A DNA stretch of 64,000 nucleotides from Leisingera sp. NJS204 (GCF_004123675.1 NZ_CP035417.1:1789501-1853500), one strand, 5' to 3'. Positions 40,328 to 50,105 are shown, counted from the stretch's first letter. The notes: a model not told the origin generated them from the letters alone. Made by a program: numbers and translations.

Positions 40328-40561
40328 TCATGGGCGCCAGAACGGAAGAGTGGCTTCATAATGGGCGTCCTGGCGGCTCAGCCCGATGTCCTTAAGCTGC
40401 GCTTCGCTCAGGTGTTTCAAGTGGGTTCTTGTGCGGCGGCGCAGGCTCCACTTGGTCACAAGTACTGCAAAAAGGACGGCCCATTGCGCCAGCACCGGCA
40501 GGCCCGGGCGGCTGATCAGATAGGACATGTTCGAATGTGCCATTTGCGTGTGCTGTACCAT
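40328..40561 (-). CDS. DUF1127 small protein
   Basis: This 77-residue protein starts at ATG 40561 (MVQHTQMAHSN). A hydrophobic segment (PVLAQWAVLFAVLVTKW) precedes the Arg-rich DUF1127 motif RRRTRTHLKHLSEAQLKDIGLSRQDA. DUF1127 proteins are small basic proteins linked to RNA turnover and to phosphate and carbon metabolism in some alphaproteobacteria. It is transcribed divergently from a MocR-type regulator across 94 bases with direct repeats and has its own terminator. Confidence 0.85.
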   Translation of the reverse strand: MVQHTQMAHSNMSYLISRPGLPVLAQWAVLFAVLVTKWSLRRRTRTHLKHLSEAQLKDIGLSRQDAHYEATLPFWRP

Positions 40562-40581
40562 GGGAGGCTTCCTGTATTGTG

Positions 40582-40622
40582 TTGATACAATCCTGTTGAT
40601 TTGTCGTGATGTTTTGATACAA
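40582..40622 (+). promoter_or_regulatory. paired TTGATACAA repeats, candidate MocR operator
   Basis: TTGATACAA occurs at 40582-40590 and 40614-40622, 32 bases apart, about three helical turns. ATTGT before and ACAAT within the first copy also form a short inverted repeat. MocR/PdxR/GabR-type regulators bind paired direct repeats in divergent promoters, and a MocR-type gene starts 33 bases downstream. Confidence 0.5.
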
Positions 40623-40655
40623 AGGGGTAAGCGTGTTGTCCAAGGATGGATTGTA

Positions 40656-42059
40656 ATGGGTACAATTTGGCCGCAAAGCCTGAGTGAGACAAAAGGTCCC
40701 AAGTATAAAAAAGTAGCAGATACAATCCGGTCTGCTGTCGAATTGGGCAATTTGAAAATTGGTACAAAGCTGCCGCCGGTGCGCGATCTTGCGTATCAAT
40801 TGAGCATTACACCCGGCACCGTAGCCCGCGCCTACAGCATTCTGACCGATGAAGGCGTGCTGGAGGCCGAGGTCGGGCGCGGCACCTTTGTAGCCGAAAA
40901 GAAAAAGCCGGTGCCGGATGACGTATGGTCGCGGGAGCTGCATTTGCTGGAGGCGCGCGATCCCGGTCATGTCAGCCTGTTCAGCCCGCGGATTGCGGAT
41001 ATGGGGCAGGTGGCCGCGGTGCGCGAGGCGCTGCACAAGGTGGCGGAAGGCGAGGCGCGCAATTTCCTGAATTATCCGACCCGCGACGCCTATCTGCCGG
41101 TGCGCCAGGCGGCGGCGGCCTGGGTGGGACAGTCGCCGGTTGGCATGGTCACAGAAAACGACATTGTCCTGACACATGGCGGCCAGAACGGGCTGATGGT
41201 GGTTCTGCAAGCGATCCTCGAGGGGCCGCAGCCGGTGATCATGGTTGAGGATCTGACCTATGCCGGGTTCCGCCGTGCCGCGGAACTGCTGAGGGCGCAG
41301 GTGGTCGAGGTTGCCATGGATGAACATGGTATCCGGCCGGATTCAATGGAACTGGCGATCCGCAAGACCGGCGCCACGGTACTGTGCACCAGCCCTGAGG
41401 TGCATAATCCGACCGGGCTGCACACCCCGCTGGGGCGCCGCAAGGAGATTGTCCGCATTGCCCGCCGCCACGGGGTGCAGATCGTCGAGGATGATTGCTA
41501 CCGGTTGGGCGAGTCGCGCGCACCCAGCTACCGGTCGCTGGCGCCGGAGCTTGCCTGGCATGTGTCCTCGATCTCCAAGATCCTGACACCAGCCCTGCGC
41601 GTCGGTTTTGCGCTGGCGCCGGAGGGCCGGACCACAGACCTGCGGCGGGTGGCGGAACACGGGTATTTCGGCCTGGCGCAGCCGCTGGCGGACCTGGTGC
41701 GGATCCTGCTCACCGATCCGCGGCTGCCTGATCTGGTGGCGGCGGTGCGCGGGGAAATGGCCCGTTATGTCCGGGTCGCGGTCAATGCGCTTGGCGGGTT
41801 TGATCTGACCTGGAATCCGGATGTGCCCTTTGTCTGGCTGCGGCTGCCCTCGGGCTGGCGCGCTGCCGCTTTCACCCGCGCCGCAGAATCAAACGGGGTT
41901 CAGATCCGCTCGGCAGATGAATTTGCCCTGCGCGATGGCCGCGCGCCGCATGCGGTGCGCATTGCCATCAACGCGCATGTGCCGCTGAAACAGTTTGAGG
42001 AGGCGATGCTGCGCCTGCGTGCCTTGCTGGACAACCCGCCCGAGCAGATCAGCGTCTGA
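40656..42059 (+). CDS. MocR-family (GntR-aminotransferase) transcriptional regulator
   Basis: This 467-residue protein starts at ATG 40656 (MGTIWPQSLSETKGPKY). The N-terminal winged helix reads KYKKVADTIRSAVELGNLKIGTKLPPVRDLAYQLSITPGTVARAYSILTDEGVLEAEVGRGTFV. The rest is a fold-type I aminotransferase-like domain with TSPEVHNPTG and the PLP Lys in SSISKILTPALRVGFAL. It may sense a PLP-linked metabolite and control the divergent DUF1127 gene and itself. Confidence 0.92.
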   Translation: MGTIWPQSLSETKGPKYKKVADTIRSAVELGNLKIGTKLPPVRDLAYQLSITPGTVARAYSILTDEGVLEAEVGRGTFVAEKKKPVPDDVWSRELHLLEARDPGHVSLFSPRIADMGQVAAVREALHKVAEGEARNFLNYPTRDAYLPVRQAAAAWVGQSPVGMVTENDIVLTHGGQNGLMVVLQAILEGPQPVIMVEDLTYAGFRRAAELLRAQVVEVAMDEHGIRPDSMELAIRKTGATVLCTSPEVHNPTGLHTPLGRRKEIVRIARRHGVQIVEDDCYRLGESRAPSYRSLAPELAWHVSSISKILTPALRVGFALAPEGRTTDLRRVAEHGYFGLAQPLADLVRILLTDPRLPDLVAAVRGEMARYVRVAVNALGGFDLTWNPDVPFVWLRLPSGWRAAAFTRAAESNGVQIRSADEFALRDGRAPHAVRIAINAHVPLKQFEEAMLRLRALLDNPPEQISV

Positions 42060-42129
42060 ATTTGTGGGGTATTATTGTACCTAATTTGTAAGCTGTTGAA
42101 TATGTTGCATTTATTGTTGTTTGCACCTG

Positions 42130-42158
42130 TTGACGTGGCTTTGTGATCGCCGTAAACC
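42130..42158 (+). promoter_or_regulatory. possible sigma70 promoter of rplM-rpsI
   Basis: TTGACG (42130-42135), a 17-base spacer and TAAACC (42153-42158) resemble a housekeeping promoter with a poor -10 box, 68 bases before rplM. The region 42060-42125 is AT-rich. Confidence 0.4.
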
Positions 42159-42225
42159 CCCTCCATCGCATTCAGGCGTTTCCTTTCGGGGAATCTGCCG
42201 TCACGACAAACAGGATTGACCTGCC

Positions 42226-42684
42226 ATGAAAACCTTCTCTGCTACTCCGGCAGACATCGAGAAGAAGTGGATCCTGATCGACGCCGAGGGCGTTGTTCTG
42301 GGCCGTCTTGCTTCCATCGTCGCCATGCGCCTGCGTGGTAAGCACAAAGCGTCCTTCACTCCGCATATGGATATGGGCGACAACGTGATCATCATCAACG
42401 CTGAAAAGGTCCAGATGACCGGCAAGAAGCGCGAAGAGCACTTCTACTGGCACACTGGCCACCCGGGCGGCATCAAATCGCGCACCAAACAGGAAATCCT
42501 GGAAGGCAAGCACCCCGAGCGCGTTGTGACCCAAGCGGTCAAGCGCATGCTGCCGGGCAACCGTCTGAGCCGTCAGATCATGACCAATCTGCGTGTCTAT
42601 GCCGGTGCCGAGCACCCGCATGAAGCACAGGCCCCCGAAGTTCTGGATGTTGCATCCATGAACAAGAAAAACACCCGGAGCTAA
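42226..42684 (+). CDS. rplM: 50S ribosomal protein L13
   Basis: This 152-residue ribosomal protein reads [50 protein letters not shown] and ends with the [22 protein letters not shown] block. It is in the normal operon with rpsI, five bases downstream. Confidence 0.98.
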   Translation: MKTFSATPADIEKKWILIDAEGVVLGRLASIVAMRLRGKHKASFTPHMDMGDNVIIINAEKVQMTGKKREEHFYWHTGHPGGIKSRTKQEILEGKHPERVVTQAVKRMLPGNRLSRQIMTNLRVYAGAEHPHEAQAPEVLDVASMNKKNTRS

Positions 42685-42689
42685 TGTAG

Positions 42690-43175
42690 ATGTCTGATCA
42701 GATCAACACTCTTGAAGAGCTCGCAGCTGCAACCGGTGTGGAAGCAGTGGCCGAAGAAACCATCACACGTGAGCCGGTTCGCGATGAACTGGGCCGCGCC
42801 TATGCTACCGGCAAGCGTAAAGACGCGGTTGCCCGTGTCTGGATCAAGCCGGGCTCCGGCAAGGTCGAAGTGAACGGTTTGGAAATCAACAAGTATTTCG
42901 CCCGTCCGGTGCTGCAGATGATCCTGCGCCAGCCGTTCCAGGTTGCCGGTGTCGAAGGCGAATTCGACGTCTACGCCACCGTAAAAGGCGGCGGCCTGTC
43001 CGGTCAGGCCGGTGCGGTCAAGCACGGCGTCTCCAAAGCGCTGCAGCTGTATAATCCCGCTCTGCGCGGCGCGCTGAAAGCGGCTGGCTTCCTGACCCGC
43101 GACAGCCGTGTTGTGGAACGGAAGAAATACGGTAAGGCCAAAGCCCGTAAGAGCTTCCAGTTCTCCAAGCGCTAA
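42690..43175 (+). CDS. rpsI: 30S ribosomal protein S9
   Basis: This 161-residue protein has a short acidic N-terminal extension typical of alphaproteobacteria, then [26 protein letters not shown]. It ends [25 protein letters not shown], the basic tail that reaches the decoding centre. Confidence 0.98.
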   Translation: MSDQINTLEELAAATGVEAVAEETITREPVRDELGRAYATGKRKDAVARVWIKPGSGKVEVNGLEINKYFARPVLQMILRQPFQVAGVEGEFDVYATVKGGGLSGQAGAVKHGVSKALQLYNPALRGALKAAGFLTRDSRVVERKKYGKAKARKSFQFSKR

Positions 43176-43202
43176 GTTTCACGCTTTTACCAATTTTGGA
43201 AA

Positions 43203-43228
43203 GGGCCGCCTGCTGGGCGGCCCTTTTT
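43203..43228 (+). terminator. rho-independent terminator of rplM-rpsI
   Basis: GGGCCGCC (43203-43210) pairs with GGCGGCCC (43216-43223), followed by TTTTT. Confidence 0.92.
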
Positions 43229-43318
43229 GCTGCTGGTTCAGGTGATTGACCTGCACCGTTAACATTTTCGCAAAAGTAACGTAACATTGCTGGCACCGCG
43301 TTCTGTTGGGGGGCTGCA

Positions 43319-43687
43319 ATGCCGCAAACCATCTATGAGAAATACGGCGGTTTCAGTGCCATCAGCCGGGTCGTGATGACCTTTTACGAGATGGCGCTCG
43401 ATTCCGATCAGATCGGTGACTACTTCGCCGATGTGGATATGGCGCGGCTGATCGACCATCAGACCAAGTTCATTTCGTCGCTGCTGGGCGGGCCTGCATC
43501 CTTCAGCGATGAGCGGCTGGAGGCGGTGCACCGGGCCCTGGCCATCACCCATGATGACTTTGATGAAATGGGCGCGCTGCTGAAAGACGCGCTGGAGCAG
43601 CATGGGCTGTCCGAACCGGATGTCAGGGCCACGCTCGCCGCAATTGAAAGCAAGCGCAACGTCATCGTCCACCGGGACGCCGCATGA
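43319..43687 (+). CDS. truncated hemoglobin (group I-like)
   Basis: This 122-residue 2-on-2 globin has TFYEMALDS (Phe22-Tyr23 at the B9-B10 position, where Tyr stabilises bound ligand), then DHQTKFISSLLGGP, and proximal His71 in RLEAVHRALAITHDDFDEM. It should bind heme and O2 or NO. Its stop overlaps the start of the cyclase gene as ATGA, so the two proteins are made together. A plausible job is a gas-sensing or ligand-delivering subunit for the cyclase, which is inference. Confidence 0.88.
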   Translation: MPQTIYEKYGGFSAISRVVMTFYEMALDSDQIGDYFADVDMARLIDHQTKFISSLLGGPASFSDERLEAVHRALAITHDDFDEMGALLKDALEQHGLSEPDVRATLAAIESKRNVIVHRDAA

Positions 43688-44742
43688 GCATTGCTGCCAT
43701 CAACGAGCAGCTGCTGCGCGCCGTTGGTGTAGGGGTTGCCGTTGTCCGCGCTTCTGATCTTGGGTTTGTCTTTCACAATCAACCCTTTGCCGAGTGGTTT
43801 GGCACACCCGGGCCGGACGCGGCCCTTACGGATGCCATCGAAGAGTTGCAGCCACAGGATCTTGGGCCATTGTGCGACGAAGGGCTGCGCTACTCGGCGG
43901 AGCTGAAGATCAAGCGCAAGCGGCGGACGCTGGTTTTCGCCATCAACATCTCGCAAGCCAGCCATCTGGATGAGGCGCTGTTGGTGGTGGAATGCCAGAA
44001 CATCACCCGCATCCGCGAGCTGGAAAGCATGATCGACAGCTATTCCGCCATGGTGGAGCGCAATACCCGCGAGCTGGAGCGCGAGAAGGAGCGGGTGGAA
44101 CGGCTGCTGCTGAACCTGATGCCGCGCTCGGTCTACGAGGAGTTCAAGACCTTCGGCGTGGTGACACCGCAGCTTTACCCGAAGGTGTCAGTGGTAATGC
44201 TGGATTTTGTCAATTTCACCGACTTCGCCTCCCGCACCGATCCTACGGTGACTTTGGGAGAGCTGAACGATATCTTCACCGCCTTTGACCGCATCGTAGA
44301 ACAATACGGCTGTGAGCGGATCAAGACCATTGGCGATGCTTATCTGGCGGTGGCCGGGATGCCGGATCCTACCCCGGATCACGCCACCGCCGTGGCCCAT
44401 TGCGCCACCAGGTTCCTGCGCTATCTGGACCGGCGCAATCAAAGCCATCAGCATAAATGGCAGGCGCGCATCGGGCTGGGCACCGGCTCGGCCGTCGGCT
44501 CGGTGGTTGGCATTCAGAAATATGTCTATGACGTCTTCGGCCCGGCGGTGAACCTGGCCTCGCGCCTGCAAGTCTTCGCCAACCCTATGAAAATCGTCGC
44601 GCCGGATGAGATGAAGGAATCCCTGTCCGAGGAATTCCGCGTCACCGACATTGGCCCCGAAGATATCAAAGGCATCGGTGAGGTGCATCTTGTCAACGTC
44701 GGTGACGAGTTGCGCGCGCCGCAGCCCAGCAGCCGGTTCTAA
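43684..44742 (+). CDS. class III adenylate cyclase with PAS-like N-terminus
   Basis: This is a 352-residue protein. Residues 1-110 look PAS-like (VGVGVAVVRASDLGFVFHNQPFAEWFG), 110-145 form a coiled coil ending in LLLNLMPRSVYEEF, the signalling-helix type linker of cyclases, and 165-345 are the catalytic domain. The metal Asp residues are Asp174 (MLDFVNF) and Asp218 (TIGDAYLAV). Lys214 and Asp283 are the ATP-selecting residues, so the product should be cAMP. Asn290 and Arg294 (PAVNLASR) complete the site. It is coupled to a truncated globin gene. Confidence 0.9.
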   Translation: MSIAAINEQLLRAVGVGVAVVRASDLGFVFHNQPFAEWFGTPGPDAALTDAIEELQPQDLGPLCDEGLRYSAELKIKRKRRTLVFAINISQASHLDEALLVVECQNITRIRELESMIDSYSAMVERNTRELEREKERVERLLLNLMPRSVYEEFKTFGVVTPQLYPKVSVVMLDFVNFTDFASRTDPTVTLGELNDIFTAFDRIVEQYGCERIKTIGDAYLAVAGMPDPTPDHATAVAHCATRFLRYLDRRNQSHQHKWQARIGLGTGSAVGSVVGIQKYVYDVFGPAVNLASRLQVFANPMKIVAPDEMKESLSEEFRVTDIGPEDIKGIGEVHLVNVGDELRAPQPSSRF

Positions 44743-45356
44743 CCGTCCGGCGCAATCAGCCCCAGTCCGCGCAAGTAGATACCGATACCGCTTTCCAGCA
44801 GGTCCTCGGGCGGAAAGGGAGAGGCGGCACCGGGCGAGTTCCGTGCATAAAGCTCCACCACTCCGTGGCTCATCGCCAGCACATGCGCCGAGAACATCGA
44901 AGCAGGCGGGCGTTTGTCTTCCGGGATATGCTGGCTGAGGTCCGCGGCGGCGCGTTCCAGGATCGCCCGTGCCCGGGCAGCAGCATCAGCCAGTTCCGGC
45001 GTCCGGTTCACTGAAATGCCGCTTTCGAACATGGCGATGTAATGGCCCGGATGTTTGCGGGCAAAGGCGAGATAGGCGCGCCCCGTGGCCTCGAACGCCG
45101 CCAGCGCCGAGGGCTGGTATTTGTCATAGGCGTGCTGCATCAGGTCAGCAAACATCGCATAACCCTGCCGCCCGGCTTCGGCGATCAGATCCTCGCGCCC
45201 TTTGAAGTGGCGGTAGACGGCGGCAGGGGTCACTCCGGCCTGTTTGGCAGCCTCCGACAGGGTGAACCCGGTCGGGCCCTTGGCCTCGATCAGATGCAGG
45301 GCTGCTTCGACCAGTGCCTGGCGCAGGTTGCCGTGATGATAGCCGCGTTTAGGCAT
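44739..45356 (-). CDS. TetR-family transcriptional regulator
   Basis: This 205-residue regulator starts at ATG 45356 ([20 protein letters not shown]). The helix-turn-helix reads [32 protein letters not shown]. The C-terminal part resembles the WHG-type ligand domain ([20 protein letters not shown]). The start overlaps the ppk2 stop by 8 bases, so it is likely co-transcribed with ppk2. Its stop overlaps the end of the cyclase gene. The ligand is unknown. Confidence 0.9.
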   Translation of the reverse strand: MPKRGYHHGNLRQALVEAALHLIEAKGPTGFTLSEAAKQAGVTPAAVYRHFKGREDLIAEAGRQGYAMFADLMQHAYDKYQPSALAAFEATGRAYLAFARKHPGHYIAMFESGISVNRTPELADAAARARAILERAAADLSQHIPEDKRPPASMFSAHVLAMSHGVVELYARNSPGAASPFPPEDLLESGIGIYLRGLGLIAPDG

Positions 45357-46218
45357 CCCAGATATCCGGGCCTCCGCAAATTCCGGTGTCCAATTCGCCA
45401 ATCGCATCGGCGTTTTTGCTGTCATAGTCAACGGCATGCAGAACGCTGCGCATCGCAGCCAGCCTGGCCCGTCTTTTGTCATCGGATCGAATGATGGTCC
45501 AGGGGGCCTCGGCGCTGTGGCTGCGCGAAAAGGTTTCGGAAATGGCGGCGCTGTATTCGTCCCATTTCTCCAGCCCCTTCACGTCAATCGGGCTGAGCTT
45601 CCATTGTTTCAGCGGGTCGGACTCGCGCGACAGGATCCGGCGCAGCTGTTCTGCTTGGCCGACGTTCAGCCAGAACTTGAACAGATGCACGCCATCCTCG
45701 GCCAGGGCCCGTTCAAACCCCGGAACCTGGCGGAAGAAGCGTTCGCGCTGATCATCGGTGCAAAAGCCAAACACCTTTTCCACCACGCCGCGATTGTACC
45801 AGCTGCGGTCAAAGAACACGATTTCGCCGCCCGACGGCAGGTGCTGGACATAACGCTGGAAATACCACTGGCTTTGTTCGGCCTGGGAGGGTTTGGACAG
45901 CGCCACGATCCGCGCGCCGCGCGGGTTCAGGTTTTCGCGAAAGCGCTTGATGGTGCCGCCCTTGCCGGCCGCATCCCGGCCTTCGAACACAATGGCAATG
46001 CGGGCGCCGCTGGATTTGACCCAGGACTGCAGCTTGACCAGTTCAATCTGCAGCGCCTCCAGCTCCGCCTCGTAGGCCTTGCGCTTCATCCGCTCCCGGT
46101 ACGGGTAGCTGGGGCTGAGGATCCCGTCTTTATCCGCGCCTTTGATGGCCTTGCGGATCTCCTCCGGCGCGCCGGTCTGGTAATAGCGGCTTATGGCCCC
46201 GTCAAATGGCAGCGGCAT
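45349..46218 (-). CDS. ppk2: polyphosphate kinase 2
   Basis: This 289-residue PPK2-family kinase uses polyphosphate to phosphorylate nucleoside diphosphates, or runs in reverse. Walker A is in [20 protein letters not shown], Walker B in [22 protein letters not shown], and the lid is [31 protein letters not shown]. Single-domain length fits class I (NDP kinase-type). It is followed by a TetR gene with an 8-base overlap. Confidence 0.94.
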   Translation of the reverse strand: MPLPFDGAISRYYQTGAPEEIRKAIKGADKDGILSPSYPYRERMKRKAYEAELEALQIELVKLQSWVKSSGARIAIVFEGRDAAGKGGTIKRFRENLNPRGARIVALSKPSQAEQSQWYFQRYVQHLPSGGEIVFFDRSWYNRGVVEKVFGFCTDDQRERFFRQVPGFERALAEDGVHLFKFWLNVGQAEQLRRILSRESDPLKQWKLSPIDVKGLEKWDEYSAAISETFSRSHSAEAPWTIIRSDDKRRARLAAMRSVLHAVDYDSKNADAIGELDTGICGGPDIWDA

Positions 46219-46279
46219 GTGAAAAACCCTTCTGTCCTCAACCCTTTATATGGGCAAGAACTATGGAATGTGAATCGTT

Positions 46280-47260
46280 TTAACGCAATTGTGCGCGCGA
46301 GGCGGCCCGGCGCACGGCAGCGGCCACTTCTTCTGTGGCCACATGCTGCGGCATATGGCCGATACCGTCCAGCAGCGTCAGACGTGCGCCTTCCACATTC
46401 CGGGCCAGACCCTGGGCATGAAGCTCCGGGCTGACCAGATCGTCAGCAGTGCCGTGGAGAACTTCCAAGGGAACCGGGATTTCACCATAGCGCGGCGACA
46501 GTTCGGTCACTTCCTGCAGCAGGTTTGCCCGTTGCCGGGCATTTGCGCGCAGGGACGAGCGCCGCAGCGACAGGCCAGGGCCGAAATGTGCTGCATACCC
46601 TTGCGGCACGGCTTGCGGGGCAAAGACGTCCTGCAGGGAGCGGGACACAGCAAAATCCGGCACAAAGGCGGTCAGCAAGGGCACCGCCAGCATACTGCCA
46701 ACACGCGAGGAGGTGACCCGGTAAAGAGGGTCCAGCGGCGTGGTCCAAGGATAGGCGACGCCGGACACTGTCACCAGCGCCGAGATGCTGTCCGGGTGGT
46801 CCACCGCCCAGGCCAGCGCAACCGCGCCGCCATAGCTTTGGCCCAGCACAATCGGCCTGTCCGCCCCCATTTGCGCCGCGGCCTGGCGCAACAGGCCGGC
46901 CTGCTGGCGGATGGTGGCCCCGGTGCCATTGATGCGGTCCGAATACCCCAGTCCGGGGCGGTCGAATATCAGGATACGGAAGTCCTCTGCCAATGCCGGT
47001 GCCAGCCGGAAGGTCATATCGCGCGTACTGCCGCTGGAGCCGTGGATCAGCACCAGATCCGGCGCGCTGCCTTTGGGCCGGCCCATCTCAACCACATGCA
47101 CCCGGTGGCTGCCCGCCACCAGGGTTTGCCCCAATGGCGGGTAGCTTGCGACAGCCGCTGCCTCGCGGCGGCCCGCCTGCCAGTTGGTCAGCGCAGCAGC
47201 AGCCGCCAGTGCAAGGCCTGCATAAATCAGCACCTTAGCGGCCGATCTGATCCATTTCAT
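46280..47260 (-). CDS. alpha/beta hydrolase with N-terminal membrane anchor
   Basis: This 326-residue protein starts at ATG 47260 ([24 protein letters not shown]), a membrane anchor or uncleaved signal. The alpha/beta fold has an oxyanion [10 protein letters not shown], the nucleophile elbow [10 protein letters not shown], an acid region [13 protein letters not shown], and His in GIGHMPQH. The substrate is unknown. The start lies 26 bases inside the end of metA, so the genes are probably co-transcribed. Confidence 0.87.
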   Translation of the reverse strand: MKWIRSAAKVLIYAGLALAAAAALTNWQAGRREAAAVASYPPLGQTLVAGSHRVHVVEMGRPKGSAPDLVLIHGSSGSTRDMTFRLAPALAEDFRILIFDRPGLGYSDRINGTGATIRQQAGLLRQAAAQMGADRPIVLGQSYGGAVALAWAVDHPDSISALVTVSGVAYPWTTPLDPLYRVTSSRVGSMLAVPLLTAFVPDFAVSRSLQDVFAPQAVPQGYAAHFGPGLSLRRSSLRANARQRANLLQEVTELSPRYGEIPVPLEVLHGTADDLVSPELHAQGLARNVEGARLTLLDGIGHMPQHVATEEVAAAVRRAASRAQLR

Positions 47261-48152
47261 AAGGCGTAGTCTGGTAGATCTCATTGATCCAATTGCCATA
47301 AAGAAGATGCGCGTGGCTGCGCCAGCGGTTTTGCGGCGGCTGGCTGGGATCATCGTCCGGATAGTAGTTGCCCGGCACGTTGATCGGCGTGCCATTGGCC
47401 ACGTCTCGGTCGTATTCCTGCTTCAGCGTATCATTGTCATACTCAAAATGGTTAAAGATATAGAGCGCGTTGTGCGCCCTGTCCTCAACCAGGCAGGGGC
47501 CGACCTCGTCACTGCCCAGCAGCGTCTTTAACCCTGGTGCCGCACTGATTTCGGCCTGCTTCATCTCGGTCCAGCGGCTGACCGGAATCACAAAATCATC
47601 CGAAAACCCGCGCAAATAGGGCGAAGCAGGCGCCAGGTTCCGATGCCGGAAGCAGCCGAACGCCTTGTGATCCAGCATGTGTTTCTTCACGCCATGGAAA
47701 TGGTTGATCATCGCCATGCCGCCCCAGCAGACGCCAAAGGTGGAATGCACGTTGGTCTGTGTCCAATCCATGACCTCGCGCAGTTCGTCCCAATAGGTCA
47801 CCTCGGGGAAGTCGAGGTGTTCAATCGGGGCGCCGGTGATGATCAGCCCGTCGAACTTTTGGTGCTTCACTTCCTGGAAGGAGTGATAGAATTCGGCCAT
47901 ATGCGCGGCCGCGGTGTTCCTGGTCTGATGCTCGGTCATCCGGATCAGGCTCAGATCGATCTGCAGCGGGGTCGCACCGATCAACCGGGCAAACTGGTTC
48001 TCGGTCTGGATTTTCTTGGGCATCAGGTTCAGCAGGCCGATGCGGATGGGGCGGATGTCCTGACGCGCCGCCTGGTCCGGCGACATAACCATCACGCCTT
48101 CGTTCGTCAGAACGTCATAGGCGGGGAGGTCTGCGGGCATCTTGATGGGCAT
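47235..48152 (-). CDS. metA: homoserine O-acyltransferase MetA, probably acetyl-CoA specific
   Basis: This 305-residue enzyme activates homoserine for methionine synthesis. The nucleophile is Cys142 ([10 protein letters not shown]), with [16 protein letters not shown] carrying the His and Glu. Residue 111 is Glu (TGAPIE), whereas E. coli MetA has Gly. In characterised members Glu at this position favours acetyl-CoA over succinyl-CoA, so this is probably a homoserine O-acetyltransferase despite the name. No S-box or other leader motif is visible in the short gap upstream. Confidence 0.93.
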   Translation of the reverse strand: MPIKMPADLPAYDVLTNEGVMVMSPDQAARQDIRPIRIGLLNLMPKKIQTENQFARLIGATPLQIDLSLIRMTEHQTRNTAAAHMAEFYHSFQEVKHQKFDGLIITGAPIEHLDFPEVTYWDELREVMDWTQTNVHSTFGVCWGGMAMINHFHGVKKHMLDHKAFGCFRHRNLAPASPYLRGFSDDFVIPVSRWTEMKQAEISAAPGLKTLLGSDEVGPCLVEDRAHNALYIFNHFEYDNDTLKQEYDRDVANGTPINVPGNYYPDDDPSQPPQNRWRSHAHLLYGNWINEIYQTTPYEMDQIGR

Positions 48153-48211
48153 GTCAGTGTCCTGATTTGCGGAAGGTTGTGCGATATAGCGGAATTCGAC
48201 AGATAGGCGGC

Positions 48212-49075
48212 TTAGTCGCGGGCCTCAAGAGCGGAGGCGATCAAATCCTCGAAACCGGCTTCATCCTTGACGGCTGAGATCTGGTCGGCGGTGACAGTGA
48301 CACCCCAATTGTCCGCCATCGCCTGATAGCGCGGCTGGCGGTGCGCCAGCGCCTGGGCATAGGTCCAGCGGATAAAAGCATCAGGGTCCACATCCCCTTC
48401 AGCTACGCCATGTTGCTGAAGATACTCTTGCCAGGCCCGGTCCAGGAACTCCGGCTGGTAAGACATCGGTTTGGGCGCGCGGTCAAAGCGGCGCACCAGT
48501 TCGGCAGTGTGGGCGTCACTGCCCTTGATCCAGACCATCAGCGTGTGTTTGCCAAGCTCGGTCAGGACCTGGTCGTTCGGGTCATTGGCATCGACCCATT
48601 CGCAGATCGACCCGCCGGTATCGCAGATGAAATTCGGATAGCCGTAAAGCTGCCCGGCACGGCCTGCGAAGTATTCCGTATCCAGCAGCGCCCGGATTTC
48701 GGCGACTCGGAACTGTTCCTGGCGGCGCTTGTATTCGCCAATCGGCAGCCCGCCTTTGGCCTTATCGCCTGGTTTGCCCAGATAGGAGGCAACCGGGGTC
48801 AGATTCTCAAACGTGATATTGGAGCCGATGAAGATGGAATCCGACAGCAGAAGGTCCCGCAGGAACGGCACTTTCATCGCCTCTGCCTTGGCGTTGTCGG
48901 CGATGTATTCGCCCATATAGCGGGTGCCGATCCGGTAATCGACCGAGTAGTGGAACCAGCTGCCGGCGCCGCGCAGGATGTTGCTGACATAGGTTTTGCC
49001 AAGCCCGGACATGCCAAAGAACAGCACCCGTTTGTTGGGCGCATCGCGCCAGTCCTGTGCAGAAGTGTAAAGCAT
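48212..49075 (-). CDS. P-loop NTPase-fold protein of unknown function
   Basis: This 287-residue protein starts at ATG 49075 ([28 protein letters not shown]). The Walker A motif GMSGLGKT is near residue 20, in the position typical of small-molecule kinases and adenylate-kinase-like proteins. [12 protein letters not shown] may include the Walker B-like part. Conserved-looking segments are [18 protein letters not shown] and [13 protein letters not shown] do not recognise a named family. It is between metA and an EamA exporter, on the same strand. Confidence 0.75.
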   Translation of the reverse strand: MLYTSAQDWRDAPNKRVLFFGMSGLGKTYVSNILRGAGSWFHYSVDYRIGTRYMGEYIADNAKAEAMKVPFLRDLLLSDSIFIGSNITFENLTPVASYLGKPGDKAKGGLPIGEYKRRQEQFRVAEIRALLDTEYFAGRAGQLYGYPNFICDTGGSICEWVDANDPNDQVLTELGKHTLMVWIKGSDAHTAELVRRFDRAPKPMSYQPEFLDRAWQEYLQQHGVAEGDVDPDAFIRWTYAQALAHRQPRYQAMADNWGVTVTADQISAVKDEAGFEDLIASALEARD

Positions 49076-49130
49076 GAGATCCCAAGTCCCTGAAGGTTTC
49101 ACGCCTTGCTAATCGCCTGCGCGGGCTTGG

Positions 49131-50045
49131 TCAATTCCGTGCGCGGTTGCGCCGCAAGACAGGTTTGCCGTTCAGGATTACCAGGCCTGCAGCCAGAAGG
49201 GCAAACCCTGCATAGGCCTGCGGCTTCAATTCTTCCTCCAGGACCAGCGCGCCCAATACAATGGCCACCGGCGGGATGACCAGCGTGACCAGCATCAGGT
49301 TGCCGCTGCCCGCCAGTTCCAGCACCCGGTAGTAAAGCAGATAGGCCCCTGCCGTGGCGAACAGAGCAAAATAGGCGATAGAGGCCCAAGTGCGCGCCGC
49401 CAGTTCCAGGACAGGCGGGCCGTCGATCAACAGCGCCGCCGGGGCCAGGAACAGGGTAGAACCGGTCAGCATTCCGGCAGCCGCGACAAGCGGCGGCAGG
49501 CCGGTCAAATTGAAACGCGCCCAGGCACTGGCAAATGCATATGAGACAGTGCCCGCCAGCACTGCCAGCTGCGCTGTGCTGCGCAGGTCGAACCGGGCAA
49601 ATTGCTCCAGACCGATGGCGGTTGCAACACCAAGGAACCCAAGGCCCACTCCCAGCGCTTTGCGAACCGTCAGCCGCTCATCAGGAAAGAGCAGCGCCGC
49701 CACGATCACCCCGAATATTGCCGTCGCCGCATTCAGGATGGAGGTGAGGCCGGTTTCGATGTGAAGTTGCCCCCAGGCCATCAGCCCGAAGGGGATCACG
49801 TTGTTCAACAGTCCCATCACCAGAAAGGCGCCCCAGATGCGCGGTTCTTTGGGGACCGGCAGGCGCATCAGCAAGACCAGTATCCACAGAAACAGCGCCG
49901 CCCAGCCGCAGCGGTGCAGTACCAAGGTAACAACGGGGATTTCGTCCAGGGCGATGCGGATCGACAGAAACGATCCGCCCCAGATCACGCCGAGCAGAAT
50001 CAGCTCGGCCCAGGCGCGGGGGGATATTGTTTTTTGCGGGCTCAT
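49131..50045 (-). CDS. EamA-family (DMT) transporter
   Basis: This 304-residue inner-membrane protein has about ten hydrophobic segments in two EamA repeats (LILLGVIWGGSFLSIRIAL... and SYAFASAWARFNL...). The conserved helix GLLNNVIPFGLMAWGQLHIETGLTSILNAATAIFGVIVAALLF is present. DMT proteins export amino acids or other metabolites, but the substrate is unknown here. Confidence 0.9.
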   Translation of the reverse strand: MSPQKTISPRAWAELILLGVIWGGSFLSIRIALDEIPVVTLVLHRCGWAALFLWILVLLMRLPVPKEPRIWGAFLVMGLLNNVIPFGLMAWGQLHIETGLTSILNAATAIFGVIVAALLFPDERLTVRKALGVGLGFLGVATAIGLEQFARFDLRSTAQLAVLAGTVSYAFASAWARFNLTGLPPLVAAAGMLTGSTLFLAPAALLIDGPPVLELAARTWASIAYFALFATAGAYLLYYRVLELAGSGNLMLVTLVIPPVAIVLGALVLEEELKPQAYAGFALLAAGLVILNGKPVLRRNRARN

Positions 50046-50105
50046 GCGGATCAGTTAGCGCGCAGGGGGGGATGCGAGCGACCCGGATCTTGCGGCAAAA
50101 GAAAA

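Noticed and set aside
43319-44742. Guanylate cyclase function for the class III cyclase
   Set aside because: The base-selecting positions are Lys214 and Asp283, the ATP type; guanylate cyclases have Glu and Cys there.
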